From Hyphomicrobium sp. (lineage in GTDB: Bacteria > Pseudomonadota > Alphaproteobacteria > Rhizobiales > Hyphomicrobiaceae), in contig JADJVG010000012.1 in the NCBI GenBank assembly GCA_016716675.1, forward strand, positions 103,302-167,301: a stretch of DNA of 64,000 nucleotides, given 5' to 3'. A program made the position numbers and the translations under genes. Below are positions 1 through 7,823 of the stretch, in pieces. Below the pieces are notes generated by a model, which was not told the DNA's origin, ran no database searches, and saw nothing but the letters and a program-made list of their open reading frames with translations. Numbering within the stretch: the first letter of the stretch is position 1; every line of letters starts with the position of its first letter.

Positions 1-301
1 CGCCGCCGCTGGTGCGCGTGCTGCCGGACACATGGCGTTCGATGGTGCGATCATTCTCGGCTGCGTGATCCGTGGCGAGACGGCGCATTACGATATCGTC
101 TGCAACAATTCCAATCACTGGTCGATGGACGTTGCGATGCATCAGGGGGTTCCCGTCGGAAATGGCATTTTGACCGTCGAGACGGAAGCACAGGCGATTG
201 CGCGCGCTGAAGGTGGCCGCTCGGGCAAGGGCGGCGACGCCGCGCGCGCGTGCTTACGATTGATAGAATTGAAGCGTGGCTTCTGGGCTCGTGGCGCATG
301 A
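1..301 (+). CDS. ribH: 6,7-dimethyl-8-ribityllumazine synthase, 3' part only
   Basis: Penultimate enzyme of riboflavin synthesis; it condenses 5-amino-6-ribitylaminouracil with 3,4-dihydroxy-2-butanone 4-phosphate in the cytoplasm. The frame is open from base 2, so the true start lies left of the window and only about 99 residues are seen. The diagnostic stretch GCVIRGETAHYD is present, as is the VPVGNGILTVE segment, both typical of lumazine synthase. The stop overlaps the nusB start in an ATGA arrangement (298-301), so the two are probably translationally coupled. Identity is firm; the N-terminal half cannot be assessed. Confidence 0.93.
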   Translation, partial: AAAGARAAGHMAFDGAIILGCVIRGETAHYDIVCNNSNHWSMDVAMHQGVPVGNGILTVETEAQAIARAEGGRSGKGGDAARACLRLIELKRGFWARGA

Positions 302-816
302 CCAGCACCGGCAAACCAACGGGCAAAAAACAAAGCGATAAGGACGATCCGATTTCAGCCCGCACGGCGGCGCGCGTGGCAGCCGTGCAGGCGCTGTATC
401 AGATGGATCTCGCCGGCACCGACCTCAATGATGTGATCGCTGAGTTCCTGGGGCTGCGGTTTACCGAAGAAGGCCGCGAGGAAACCATCGAGGGTGCTGA
501 CCGCACGTTTTTTGCGGATATCCTGCGCGCCGTGCTGCGCCGCCAGCGTGAGATCGATCCGATGGTCGATGAACAATTGGCGACGGGTTGGCGGCTGGTG
601 CGGGTGGATTCCATTCTGCGCGCCGTGCTGCGGGCAGGCGCGGCCGAGTTACTCGATCGCAATGACGTGCCAGCGCGCGTCGTCATCAATGAGTATATCA
701 ACGTTGCGCGGTTCTTTTTCTCGGAAGACGAGCCACGCGTCGTCAACGGTGTGCTCGATAAAATCGCCCATGCGGTGCGGCCCAAGGAATTCGAGGCGCG
801 GCCCGCGAAGTCTTAA
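298..816 (+). CDS. nusB: Transcription antitermination factor NusB
   Basis: NusB binds boxA RNA with NusE (S10) and supports rRNA antitermination. The product is 172 aa, normal for alphaproteobacteria. The N-terminal SARTAARVAAVQALYQMDLAG is the usual NusB first helix, and the DSILRAVLRAGAAEL and VVINEYINVARFF segments are family signatures. ATG 298 is chosen because it overlaps the ribH stop (ATGA); an in-frame start at 250 would lie inside ribH and add residues not seen in the family. The ribH-nusB-thiL order is conserved in this group. Confidence 0.95.
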   Translation: MTSTGKPTGKKQSDKDDPISARTAARVAAVQALYQMDLAGTDLNDVIAEFLGLRFTEEGREETIEGADRTFFADILRAVLRRQREIDPMVDEQLATGWRLVRVDSILRAVLRAGAAELLDRNDVPARVVINEYINVARFFFSEDEPRVVNGVLDKIAHAVRPKEFEARPAKS

Positions 817-839
817 GTGGCGCTGTCAGATCAATATGG

Positions 840-1850
840 ATGCGTTCCGTGACCGGCAGGATCAGCGACGAAACCGAACTTATCCAGGTCTATTTCGCAC
901 CGCTGGCGGCTCCCGGCGGCTTCGGCCTTAAAGACGATTGCGCGCTGATTGATGTCGCGCCCGGACACGATATCGTCGTATCGACCGACCCCATCATTGC
1001 GGGGGTGCATTTTTTTGCCGATGACGCAGCGGCCGACATCGCCTGGAAGGCGCTGGCTGTCAACGTCTCCGATCTGATCGCCAAAGGCGCCGATCCGATT
1101 GCCTACACGATGGCCTTGGCGTTTCCCGAAGCGCCACTGAAGACGTGGGCGCAGGATTTCAGCGACGGCATGCGCGCCGCGCAGACGGCATTCGGTTGTG
1201 CACTCATTGGTGGCGATACCGATCGTACGCCGGGTCCGCTGTCGATCTCGATTACGGCGTTCGGGCAGGTGCCGCGCGGCGGGTTCATTCAGCGCAACGC
1301 CGCGACAGTCGGTGATCATGTATTCGTGACAGGTAGCATCGGCGATGCGGCGCTGGGATTGCTGGCACGCCGCGAGGAAAGCGTGGTCTCGGCTTTGCTC
1401 ACTGCCAGCGAGCGGCAAGGCTTGCTGCGTCGCTATCTGCGGCCGGCTCCGTGCCTTGAAGCTGTGCCGCTGATCCGGCGGTTTGCATCGGCGGCGCTCG
1501 ATGTGTCCGACGGCTTGGTGCAAGACGCAACGCGCCTCGCGCGCGGAGCTGGCGCCGGTCTTTGTTTGCGCAGTGAGACACTGCCGTTTTCCAGTGCCGC
1601 ACGCAAAATTATCGCTGCCGCGCCGCAGCACCTCAAGACACTCGTGGCGGGTGGCGATGACTACGAGATCCTGTTCTCGGCCGCGCCAGAGAATCGCCTC
1701 CCGATTCGCGCCATGGCCGAGCGTGATGGGATTGCGGTCACCGAAATCGGTGTCCTCGATGGCAGCGGGTGCGTGACTGTGTTGGCCGCAAACGGCGCGC
1801 CCCTAGCAATCCACAGCGGCGGATATGACCATTTTCGAGGCACCCAATGA
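840..1850 (+). CDS. thiL: Thiamine-monophosphate kinase
   Basis: ThiL phosphorylates thiamine monophosphate to thiamine diphosphate, the last step of cofactor synthesis. The 336-aa product has the PurM-like nucleotide-binding signatures: KDDCALI near residue 30, STDPIIAGVHFF near residue 50, the GDTDRTPGP segment near residue 125, and DVSDGL near residue 220 followed by GGDDYEILFS. It lies 23 bp after nusB and is probably in the same operon. ATG 840 gives the expected N-terminus; a GTG at 849 is an alternative that would shorten it by three residues. Confidence 0.94.
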   Translation: MRSVTGRISDETELIQVYFAPLAAPGGFGLKDDCALIDVAPGHDIVVSTDPIIAGVHFFADDAAADIAWKALAVNVSDLIAKGADPIAYTMALAFPEAPLKTWAQDFSDGMRAAQTAFGCALIGGDTDRTPGPLSISITAFGQVPRGGFIQRNAATVGDHVFVTGSIGDAALGLLARREESVVSALLTASERQGLLRRYLRPAPCLEAVPLIRRFASAALDVSDGLVQDATRLARGAGAGLCLRSETLPFSSAARKIIAAAPQHLKTLVAGGDDYEILFSAAPENRLPIRAMAERDGIAVTEIGVLDGSGCVTVLAANGAPLAIHSGGYDHFRGTQ

Positions 1851-2133
1851 CGGTCCGCGCCGGGCGTGGCACCAATCGGCGGTCTGCCATCGCGCCAGCC
1901 GCCGCGATTGCCGGTATGCCGAGATTTTCGATGCGACTCTGGTGCAACAGTGCGTTGTGGACACGCCCCTCGCGGCGATCTGCCCCCGCTGCTATTCGGT
2001 CACCGTTTTGCCATAACCCCTGGGGTAGATACCTCGCGGATTTGCTTCGCTTTTTATGACCCATGCGGCATGAATTGGCGGCGCTTTGGTTGAAACACCT
2101 CCCTTTATTCACTCAAACACTCAGGCAGGCGGG

Positions 2134-3507
2134 ATGACGTTTTTGAGGATTGGCAACGCTCAGCGAAACACCTTTCGCACGTTTTCGCTGTTGGCGATGC
2201 TGTCTTTGACGGCACTCAACGTATTCGGGGCGTGGTCGCCCGCAGCGGCGCAAGGCAATTGGTGGGACTGGCCGCAAACCGGCGCGCCGAGCTATGGCGA
2301 GAAACGGAGTGAGGCCGATCGTACCGAGCGAAAGCCGGTCGTGCTTGAGGATCTGCGCCCCGGTCAGACACCGTGGTGCAGCGATGTGATGTTCAACGCC
2401 ATCGGCGGCGCCATCGAGCGCTATGAGAAGATCGTTGCGAACGGTGGCTGGCCGCAGATTCCGAAGGGCCGCATGATGCGGCCCGGTGATGAAGACGAGC
2501 GAGTGCCGGTCCTGCGCAAGATGCTGCGGATCACCGGCGATATGCCGGCGAAGGGCCAGTATTACGCGAGCCAGACCTACGACAGTGAAGTCGAAGAGGG
2601 CGTCAAACGCTTCCAGATTCGCCACGGCTTGAAGCCGTCCGGCACCATCGTGCAGTCGATGTATCCGGTTCTCAACATCACCGCAGAACAGCGCCTCTCA
2701 CAACTGAAGCTCAACTTCGAGCGCTTGCGGGCGCTGGGATCATGCGGCAACGAAGAACGCTACGTGTTCGTCAATGTGCCGGCCTTCCAGCTTGAAGCCG
2801 TTGAGCAACGCGAGGTCGAGCAGCGTCATCGCATCATCGTTGGGCGTAACGAGCGCCAGACGCCGGACGTGCACACGGTCATCAAAGCGTTGAACTTCTT
2901 CCCCTACTGGCGCGTGCCTGACAGCATCGCGATGCTCGATCTTGTGCCGTTGGCTCAGAAGACGCCTGAGTATCTGGTGAACGAGGGCATTCGTGTTTTC
3001 AACGGCTATAACGGCCCTGAGCTCGATCGCTCGACCATCGATTGGACTTCGCCTCAGGTTACCAACTACAAGTTCAAGCAGGATCCGGGTGACAAGAATG
3101 CACTCGGCCTCGTCCGCCTCGACATGTCGAATGAGCACGGCGTTTATATGCACGATACGCCGATGAAGAAGCTGTTCGACCAGCGCAGCCGGCCGTTCTC
3201 GGCGGGATGTGTGCGCGTCCAGGAGGTGTTTCAGTTGGCGGAATGGATCGCGCGATATGAGCCCGGTTGGGATAAACCGGGACAGGTGCGCGCCGTTCTT
3301 GAAAGCGGACAGGCACTCGATCTCAACCTGACGCGGCCGGTCCCGGTGTATTTCGCGTATCTGACGGCGTGGGCTGAACCACAAAGCGGGAGCGTAGAGT
3401 TCCGCGCTGATATTTACGGCCGGGACGGCGCGGATTCGCGCGATACCCTGGTCCACGACGAAAACGATGTGCCGCCGGCGGCGGCCGCGAACGCACTCGC
3501 CCCGTAA
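2134..3507 (+). CDS. L,D-transpeptidase with peptidoglycan-binding domain (YcbB-like)
   Basis: Periplasmic YkuD-fold enzyme that forms 3-3 (or protein-peptidoglycan) cross-links. The 457-aa product has a signal peptide ending near AAAQ, a peptidoglycan-binding domain 1 around residues 125-170 (VPVLRKMLRITGDM...VKRFQIRHGL), and the catalytic motif HGVYMHD...SAGCVRV, with His335 and nucleophile Cys359. This two-domain layout resembles LdtD/YcbB rather than the short ErfK type. ATG 2134 is preferred because a purine-rich AGGCAGGCGGG directly precedes it and the signal peptide starts soon after; an upstream in-frame start at 2086 is possible. Followed by a long inverted repeat. Confidence 0.9.
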   Translation: MTFLRIGNAQRNTFRTFSLLAMLSLTALNVFGAWSPAAAQGNWWDWPQTGAPSYGEKRSEADRTERKPVVLEDLRPGQTPWCSDVMFNAIGGAIERYEKIVANGGWPQIPKGRMMRPGDEDERVPVLRKMLRITGDMPAKGQYYASQTYDSEVEEGVKRFQIRHGLKPSGTIVQSMYPVLNITAEQRLSQLKLNFERLRALGSCGNEERYVFVNVPAFQLEAVEQREVEQRHRIIVGRNERQTPDVHTVIKALNFFPYWRVPDSIAMLDLVPLAQKTPEYLVNEGIRVFNGYNGPELDRSTIDWTSPQVTNYKFKQDPGDKNALGLVRLDMSNEHGVYMHDTPMKKLFDQRSRPFSAGCVRVQEVFQLAEWIARYEPGWDKPGQVRAVLESGQALDLNLTRPVPVYFAYLTAWAEPQSGSVEFRADIYGRDGADSRDTLVHDENDVPPAAAANALAP

Positions 3508-3540
3508 GCCGCGCCACACTGCCGTGGTCGCTCCCGCATG

Positions 3541-3593
3541 AGGGCGCTATCGCAACGAGCTCAGGTCAGAGTGACCTGAGCTAGCGACGCCCT
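3541..3593. repeat. Long imperfect inverted repeat downstream of the L,D-transpeptidase gene
   Basis: A perfect 11-bp stem (3558-3568 with 3572-3582) has a 3-base loop; it is extended by a GCG pairing and an outer AGGGCG/CGCCCT pairing (3541-3546 with 3588-3593). No run of T follows, so it is not a classical intrinsic terminator. It may act as an mRNA 3' stabiliser, a terminator without U-tract, or a dispersed palindromic element. Confidence 0.6.
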
Positions 3594-3621
3594 GTGAGCG
3601 GCGATCCGCTTCCTTGATGCG

Positions 3622-3637
3622 TTAACCAGTTGTTAAC
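3622..3637 (+). promoter_or_regulatory. Predicted CtrA-binding site (TTAA-N7-TTAAC)
   Basis: The sequence TTAACCAGTTGTTAAC matches the alphaproteobacterial CtrA consensus TTAA-N7-TTAAC exactly. It lies in the intergenic region 87 bp before the chosen start of the secreted unknown protein at 3724, a plausible promoter position. CtrA is the master cell-cycle regulator of this class. Binding is inferred from the motif only. Confidence 0.55.
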
Positions 3638-3723
3638 CACGACAGCGCCACAGCTTAGCGGTGCGGTTCGTGGTGCTTCGGCTTGCCCGCTGCACTCGCA
3701 ATTTGCTGACGGGAGATGGCGAA

Positions 3724-4629
3724 ATGGTCCGGGCCATGATGTCTGCGATGGTGGTGCTGTTATTGGCCCTGCCGGTCAGCGCCGTCTGGGCGTCGCCGGC
3801 CTATCGCGTCGTCAGTGAAGATGGCGACAGCGCCGCCTTGCGCGTCACAGTGCGGCTGGATGCGCGCCAAAGCGAAGCCGACCTTCAAGCCATTGCCGAC
3901 GAAGTGCGCGCCCACCTGCCCACTACAAAGGTCGTCCGCTCGGTGCTGTTCTATCTGCCCGCCACCGCTTTGACGGAAAAGGCCTGGGCGGAAGTGCGCC
4001 TGTCGACGCCGCCCGCCGTGACGATTTCAGGCGTCCGGCTTGATGAGGAAGCCGCCTATCGCGCCGAAGTCGCATCCGACACGCGCCCCCGAGTCGGCGT
4101 TTGGCTGACGTCGCCACCGGCGCTGACGGGCCGGCTTACGATCTATCGAGACAAGACTGGCCAGCCGTTTGCGGAGTGGCGACTGCGGAGCGGACAAATG
4201 ACAACGGACGCTCTGAAAGAACTCCGCACCAATCAAGGGCGGCGCTTTGTGATCGTCGATAGCGACGGCGGGTATTATCAACTCAGCAGCAACGGCACGC
4301 TGGAGCTCGGCGTGGAAGGCCGGAAGATCGCCATCGCTGAACCGCTCAAAATCGCAAGTCCTGCGGTCGCGGTGCGCAGCCCTGCCAAAGCCGCGCCGGA
4401 TACAGCTTCCGTAGTTCAAAGCGACGCTCAGAAATCAGCTGCTGAGATCGCCAAACTGCCGGCAAAAGCCGAAGGCGCTGCGCCGGCACACGCGAAGCCT
4501 GCCGTACGGCGCAACGCAGCGGTGCGCAAGAAGCCGGCCGTCCGCCAAGCCGATGCCACCGCGAACGATGCAATTTCGCGCGCCCTGGCGCAGCAATCGC
4601 GCAGCGCCGCCGACAATTTCCGAATTTGA
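3724..4629 (+). CDS. Secreted protein of unknown function with Ala/Lys-rich C-terminus
   Basis: I do not recognise a family. The 301-aa product begins with a clear signal peptide (MVRAMMSAMVVLLLALPVSA, cleavage near VWA-SP). A folded-looking mixed region (about 20-210) is followed by a low-complexity Ala/Pro/Lys tail with basic RNAAVRKKPAVRQ repeats. ATG 3724 is chosen because GGGAGAT precedes it and the signal peptide begins there; an in-frame GTG at 3661 would add a non-signal extension. It stands alone, with a CtrA-type site upstream and tRNA genes on the opposite strand downstream, and is probably periplasmic or exported under cell-cycle control. Confidence 0.75.
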   Translation: MVRAMMSAMVVLLLALPVSAVWASPAYRVVSEDGDSAALRVTVRLDARQSEADLQAIADEVRAHLPTTKVVRSVLFYLPATALTEKAWAEVRLSTPPAVTISGVRLDEEAAYRAEVASDTRPRVGVWLTSPPALTGRLTIYRDKTGQPFAEWRLRSGQMTTDALKELRTNQGRRFVIVDSDGGYYQLSSNGTLELGVEGRKIAIAEPLKIASPAVAVRSPAKAAPDTASVVQSDAQKSAAEIAKLPAKAEGAAPAHAKPAVRRNAAVRKKPAVRQADATANDAISRALAQQSRSAADNFRI

Positions 4630-4677
4630 ATGAACGCCGCGCTCCGGACCAATCACGCTCCGACTGCGTCTGAATTT

Positions 4678-4752
4678 TGGCTCCGCGGGTAGGATTCGAA
4701 CCTACGACCATCCGATTAACAGTCGGACGCTCTACCACTGAGCTACCGCGGA
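4678..4752 (-). tRNA. tRNA-Asn (anticodon GTT)
   Basis: Read on the minus strand, the gene folds into a full cloverleaf: acceptor stem TCCGCGG pairing with CCGCGGA, D arm with AGCTCAGTGGTAGAGC, anticodon loop CTGTTAA (anticodon GTT), T arm GGTTCGAATCC, discriminator G and an encoded CCA (4678-4680 on the plus strand). Length is 75 nt including CCA. Confidence 0.97.
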
Positions 4753-4852
4753 ATACCGAACCTCTTAAGGTGCGGGGGCTCCGATTAACAGAACTACCCG
4801 CCCCTGGCGAGGGCTTTCGACGAAAATGCGCAGCGGCAAAGCGTTGCGAATT

Positions 4853-4926
4853 TGGAGGCCACGCCCAGAATTGAACTGGGGTACGCGGATTTGCAGTCCG
4901 CTGCGTCACCACTCCGCCACGTGGCC
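4853..4926 (-). tRNA. tRNA-Cys (anticodon GCA)
   Basis: On the minus strand the acceptor stem GGCCACG pairs with CGTGGCC, the anticodon loop is CTGCAAA (anticodon GCA), the T loop is TTCAATT, the discriminator base is U as required for tRNA-Cys identity, and CCA is encoded. Length is 74 nt. It lies 100 bp upstream (in its own direction) of tRNA-Asn, so the two may be co-transcribed. Confidence 0.97.
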
Positions 4927-5165
4927 TCGACGCGTCTTACCGCTTGGTGGCGGCATTTCCACCCGGATGCAAATTGGCTGTCATCAGGGCAGACCCGGCG
5001 TCTACCATACAGCATCAAGTTTTTACAAGGCGTTCACGCTCACCAAATCACACCTGCGACGGCTTTCCTGTCGCAACCCGCCGCAACGTCGCGTATAGCC
5101 ATGCTTTAAACGGGGCCAGGACAGGCCGAGCGTGCGTACTAGGTGGCAGATCGGGGAGGCCGGAA

Positions 5166-5834
5166 ATGGCGGATATTGCTCTTCAGCGCAAAAACATGGT
5201 CGCAAGCCAAGTTCGCCCGAGCGACGTGACTGACCGGCGTATTACCGGCGCTATGCAGGCCGTGGCGCGTGAAGCATTCGTGCCGCCCGCGTTCGCCAAC
5301 ATTGCCTATATGGACGATCCGCTGGCCGTGGCACCCGGCCGCAGCCTTCTGGCGCCGCGCACATTCGCCCGGCTTCTACAACTTGCGGACATGCAGTCCG
5401 ACGACAAGGTGTTGATCGTCGGGGCGCTGCAAGGCTATTCGGCGGCCGTGGTCGCCGACATTGCCAAGAGCGTCGTGGCGCTCGAATCCGATAAAGGTCA
5501 GAGTTCCAGTGCCCAGGCCGCGCTCACTTCAGCCGGCGTTATTAGCAGTGTGAAGGTCGTGAACGGCCCACTCGCGGAAGGCTGGTCAGCAGACGCGCCT
5601 TACGACGTGATCATTATCGAAGGCGGCATGGAAACCCTGCCGGATGCGCTCACCGCTCAATTGGCGTCCGGCGGCCGGATGGTCGGAATTGAGACAGGCC
5701 CCGGCATCGGTCGCGCCGTGCTTTTCCAGAAAGTCGGCGACAAGGGCCAGGAAACGCTGGCGCGCCGCGTCGCATTCGACGCGGCAGCAACGTGCCTGCC
5801 AGGGTTTGCGCGCCCGAAGGCATTCACCTTCTAA
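5166..5834 (+). CDS. Protein-L-isoaspartate O-methyltransferase-like protein
   Basis: A 222-aa class I SAM-dependent methyltransferase fold related to Pcm. The N-terminus MVASQVRPSDVTDRRI and REAFVPPAF match the PCMT family, and DDKVLIVGALQGYSAAVVA sits at the SAM-binding Gly loop, although the usual GxGxGY is altered to GALQGYSA. The C-terminal strand ends early compared with true Pcm. This variant commonly precedes tolC in Hyphomicrobiales. ATG 5166 is preceded by GGGGAGG. Whether it repairs isoaspartate is unproven, because the glycine loop deviates. Confidence 0.8.
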   Translation: MADIALQRKNMVASQVRPSDVTDRRITGAMQAVAREAFVPPAFANIAYMDDPLAVAPGRSLLAPRTFARLLQLADMQSDDKVLIVGALQGYSAAVVADIAKSVVALESDKGQSSSAQAALTSAGVISSVKVVNGPLAEGWSADAPYDVIIIEGGMETLPDALTAQLASGGRMVGIETGPGIGRAVLFQKVGDKGQETLARRVAFDAAATCLPGFARPKAFTF

Positions 5835-6059
5835 GCCGGCCCTTCTTAAGCCGGCAACGCGCCGTCACCGCCCCAACCACCACAGCTCAGACCCGCAAGC
5901 CTCAAACTCGCGGTGTGCGGTTGGTTGCGCTGGTGACCAGCCAAGCGCGGCTTCGAGGTTGGCGCGGCCAGCGCTCTGCAACTTTACCTTTCCTTCAGCG
6001 AATCAGCAGCCAATCGCCCGTTGCGGAAGGCGAATGTCTCGGCGCGCTTGGAGCTTGGA

Positions 6060-7535
6060 ATGCGGAAGTTTGGGCGTCGAGACACGAACGATCAGACCAG
6101 ACGGATCTGGCGCGGAGACGCTTGCCGCGTCGCGCTCGCCGTTGTTCTGACAGGTTTCGGATCGATCGCGGCAACGGCCGAGAGCCTGCGCGATGCGATG
6201 ACGGCCGCCTATCAAACCAATCCCAAGCTCGACGCCGAACGCGCCAAGCTGCGGGCAACCGACGAAGAGGTCAGCCGCGCGGAATCGGGGTTCCGGCCGA
6301 CGGTTGGCGCAAGCGCCGAATTCGGCCACCAACGCACGACGTCGGAACCGGCATCGGCGACCGTCGGAGATGCCGATCCCTGGGGGTACAGCATTTCCAT
6401 GCGGCAACCGGTTTTCAGCGGTTTTCGCTCGGTCAGCGATGTTGCTGAGGCGAACGCCGGCGTGAAGGCCGGACGCGAGTCGCTGCGCCTTGTCGAAACA
6501 ACGGTGTTGTTGCAAACCGTCACCGCTTACATGGACGTGCTGCGCGACCTGGAAATCGTGCGGATTCGCGAAAACAACATTGCCGTACTGACGCGAGACG
6601 TGGAAGCCGCCGAGACGCGCCGCGCCGTCCAGGAGGTCACGAGAACCGATGTTGCCCAGGCCCAAGCGCGCCGGGCACGAGCTGTTTCCGCCGCTGATCT
6701 GGCCCGCGCCAACCTCAGAACGTCGCGTGCCACGTTCGAGCGGGTCGTCGGACACGCCCCGTCAGGCCTCGCTTTGCCGTCGCCGGACCTGAAACTACTG
6801 CCTCGCACGATCGAGGAGGCTTGGCATCTTGCCGAAAAGCAGAATCCAAACGTCAATTCAGCGCTGTATCGCGAGGAAGCCGCCCGCTTTGCCGTCGATA
6901 AGGTGCGCGGCGAACTGCTGCCCGAGTTCAATATCGAGGCAAGCTACGCGCACCGCGAAAACCCCAATGCCGCGTTCGACGAGCAGGAGGCCGCCAGCAT
7001 TTCGGGTCGGGTCAGCATACCGCTGTACGATGGCGGCGAAATTCGCGCGCGCGTCCGCCAAGCCAAGCACACCCATGTGGCGCGTATTCAGGAGATCGAA
7101 CAGGCGCGGACCGAAACGCAGGAGGGTGTGACAGCGGCCTGGTCGCGGCTTATGGCGGCGCGCGCCCAGATAAAATCCGATCGCCTTCAGGTCGAGGCGA
7201 ACAGTCTGGCGCTCGAAGGCGTCCGCGAGGAGGAAAAAGTCGGCCAGCGCACGCTGTTAGACGTGTTAAATGCCGAGCAGGAGTACCTTAACGCTCAGAT
7301 TGATCTTATCGTGACGCGCCGGGAACTGGTGGTCGCGAGCTATGAGCTTTTGGCGCAGGTCGGGTTGTTGAACCCCGAATCGCTTGAACTTGAGACTGAG
7401 ATTTACGACCCAGACGTCCACTACCGGGAAGCGCGCAGCAATTGGTTCGGCATCGATATTACGCATTCTGATGGCCGCCACGAGACTTATCATGCCGCGG
7501 ATCCCGAACGCGACGTCGTGGAAATCGCTGAATAA
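6060..7535 (+). CDS. tolC: TolC-family outer membrane efflux protein, copy 1
   Basis: Outer-membrane channel subunit for tripartite efflux or type I secretion. The 491-aa product has a signal peptide ending near ATAES and two OEP repeat halves: SLRDAMTAAYQTNP at the start of the first and TIEEAWHLAEKQNPNV at the start of the second. VREEEKVGQRTLLDVLNAEQE is the conserved helical motif of the second half. The C-terminal tail carries YDPDVHYREARSNWFGIDIT. GGAG 6 bases before ATG 6060 supports this start over an in-frame TTG at 6021. It follows the methyltransferase-like gene by 225 bp; no pump or adaptor gene is adjacent. Confidence 0.92.
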   Translation: MRKFGRRDTNDQTRRIWRGDACRVALAVVLTGFGSIAATAESLRDAMTAAYQTNPKLDAERAKLRATDEEVSRAESGFRPTVGASAEFGHQRTTSEPASATVGDADPWGYSISMRQPVFSGFRSVSDVAEANAGVKAGRESLRLVETTVLLQTVTAYMDVLRDLEIVRIRENNIAVLTRDVEAAETRRAVQEVTRTDVAQAQARRARAVSAADLARANLRTSRATFERVVGHAPSGLALPSPDLKLLPRTIEEAWHLAEKQNPNVNSALYREEAARFAVDKVRGELLPEFNIEASYAHRENPNAAFDEQEAASISGRVSIPLYDGGEIRARVRQAKHTHVARIQEIEQARTETQEGVTAAWSRLMAARAQIKSDRLQVEANSLALEGVREEEKVGQRTLLDVLNAEQEYLNAQIDLIVTRRELVVASYELLAQVGLLNPESLELETEIYDPDVHYREARSNWFGIDITHSDGRHETYHAADPERDVVEIAE

Positions 7536-7823
7536 AGCACGGCGCTGAGCGCCCTAAAGTCCGCTCTAGATGTCTGTGGGAAATTAGCAACGTGGCGCGA
7601 CCGATCGTGCCCGGCGATGTCGGCTATCGCAGTCCCGTTCCAGAAATTAATCTATTGTTTGTGGACACGCATGGTGGGTCTTTGATTCGGTTTGTTGGAA
7701 TCAGGTACGACCTCTTTGACGACGCGATGTTCGCATGTCTTGTCCTTCCCTACGTGCCCATTTTGTCGGGCCGTTCAGCCGGGATGACTTGACAAAGGAC
7801 TATATATGGGTGGGTGACGGCGC

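Noticed and set aside
1851..2133. Small gene between thiL and the L,D-transpeptidase
   Set aside because: Short Arg-rich frames without ribosome-binding site or recognisable features.
7789..7806. TTGACA followed by TATATA before tolC copy 2
   Set aside because: The two hexamers are only about 7 bases apart, not 16-18, so they do not make a sigma-70 promoter.
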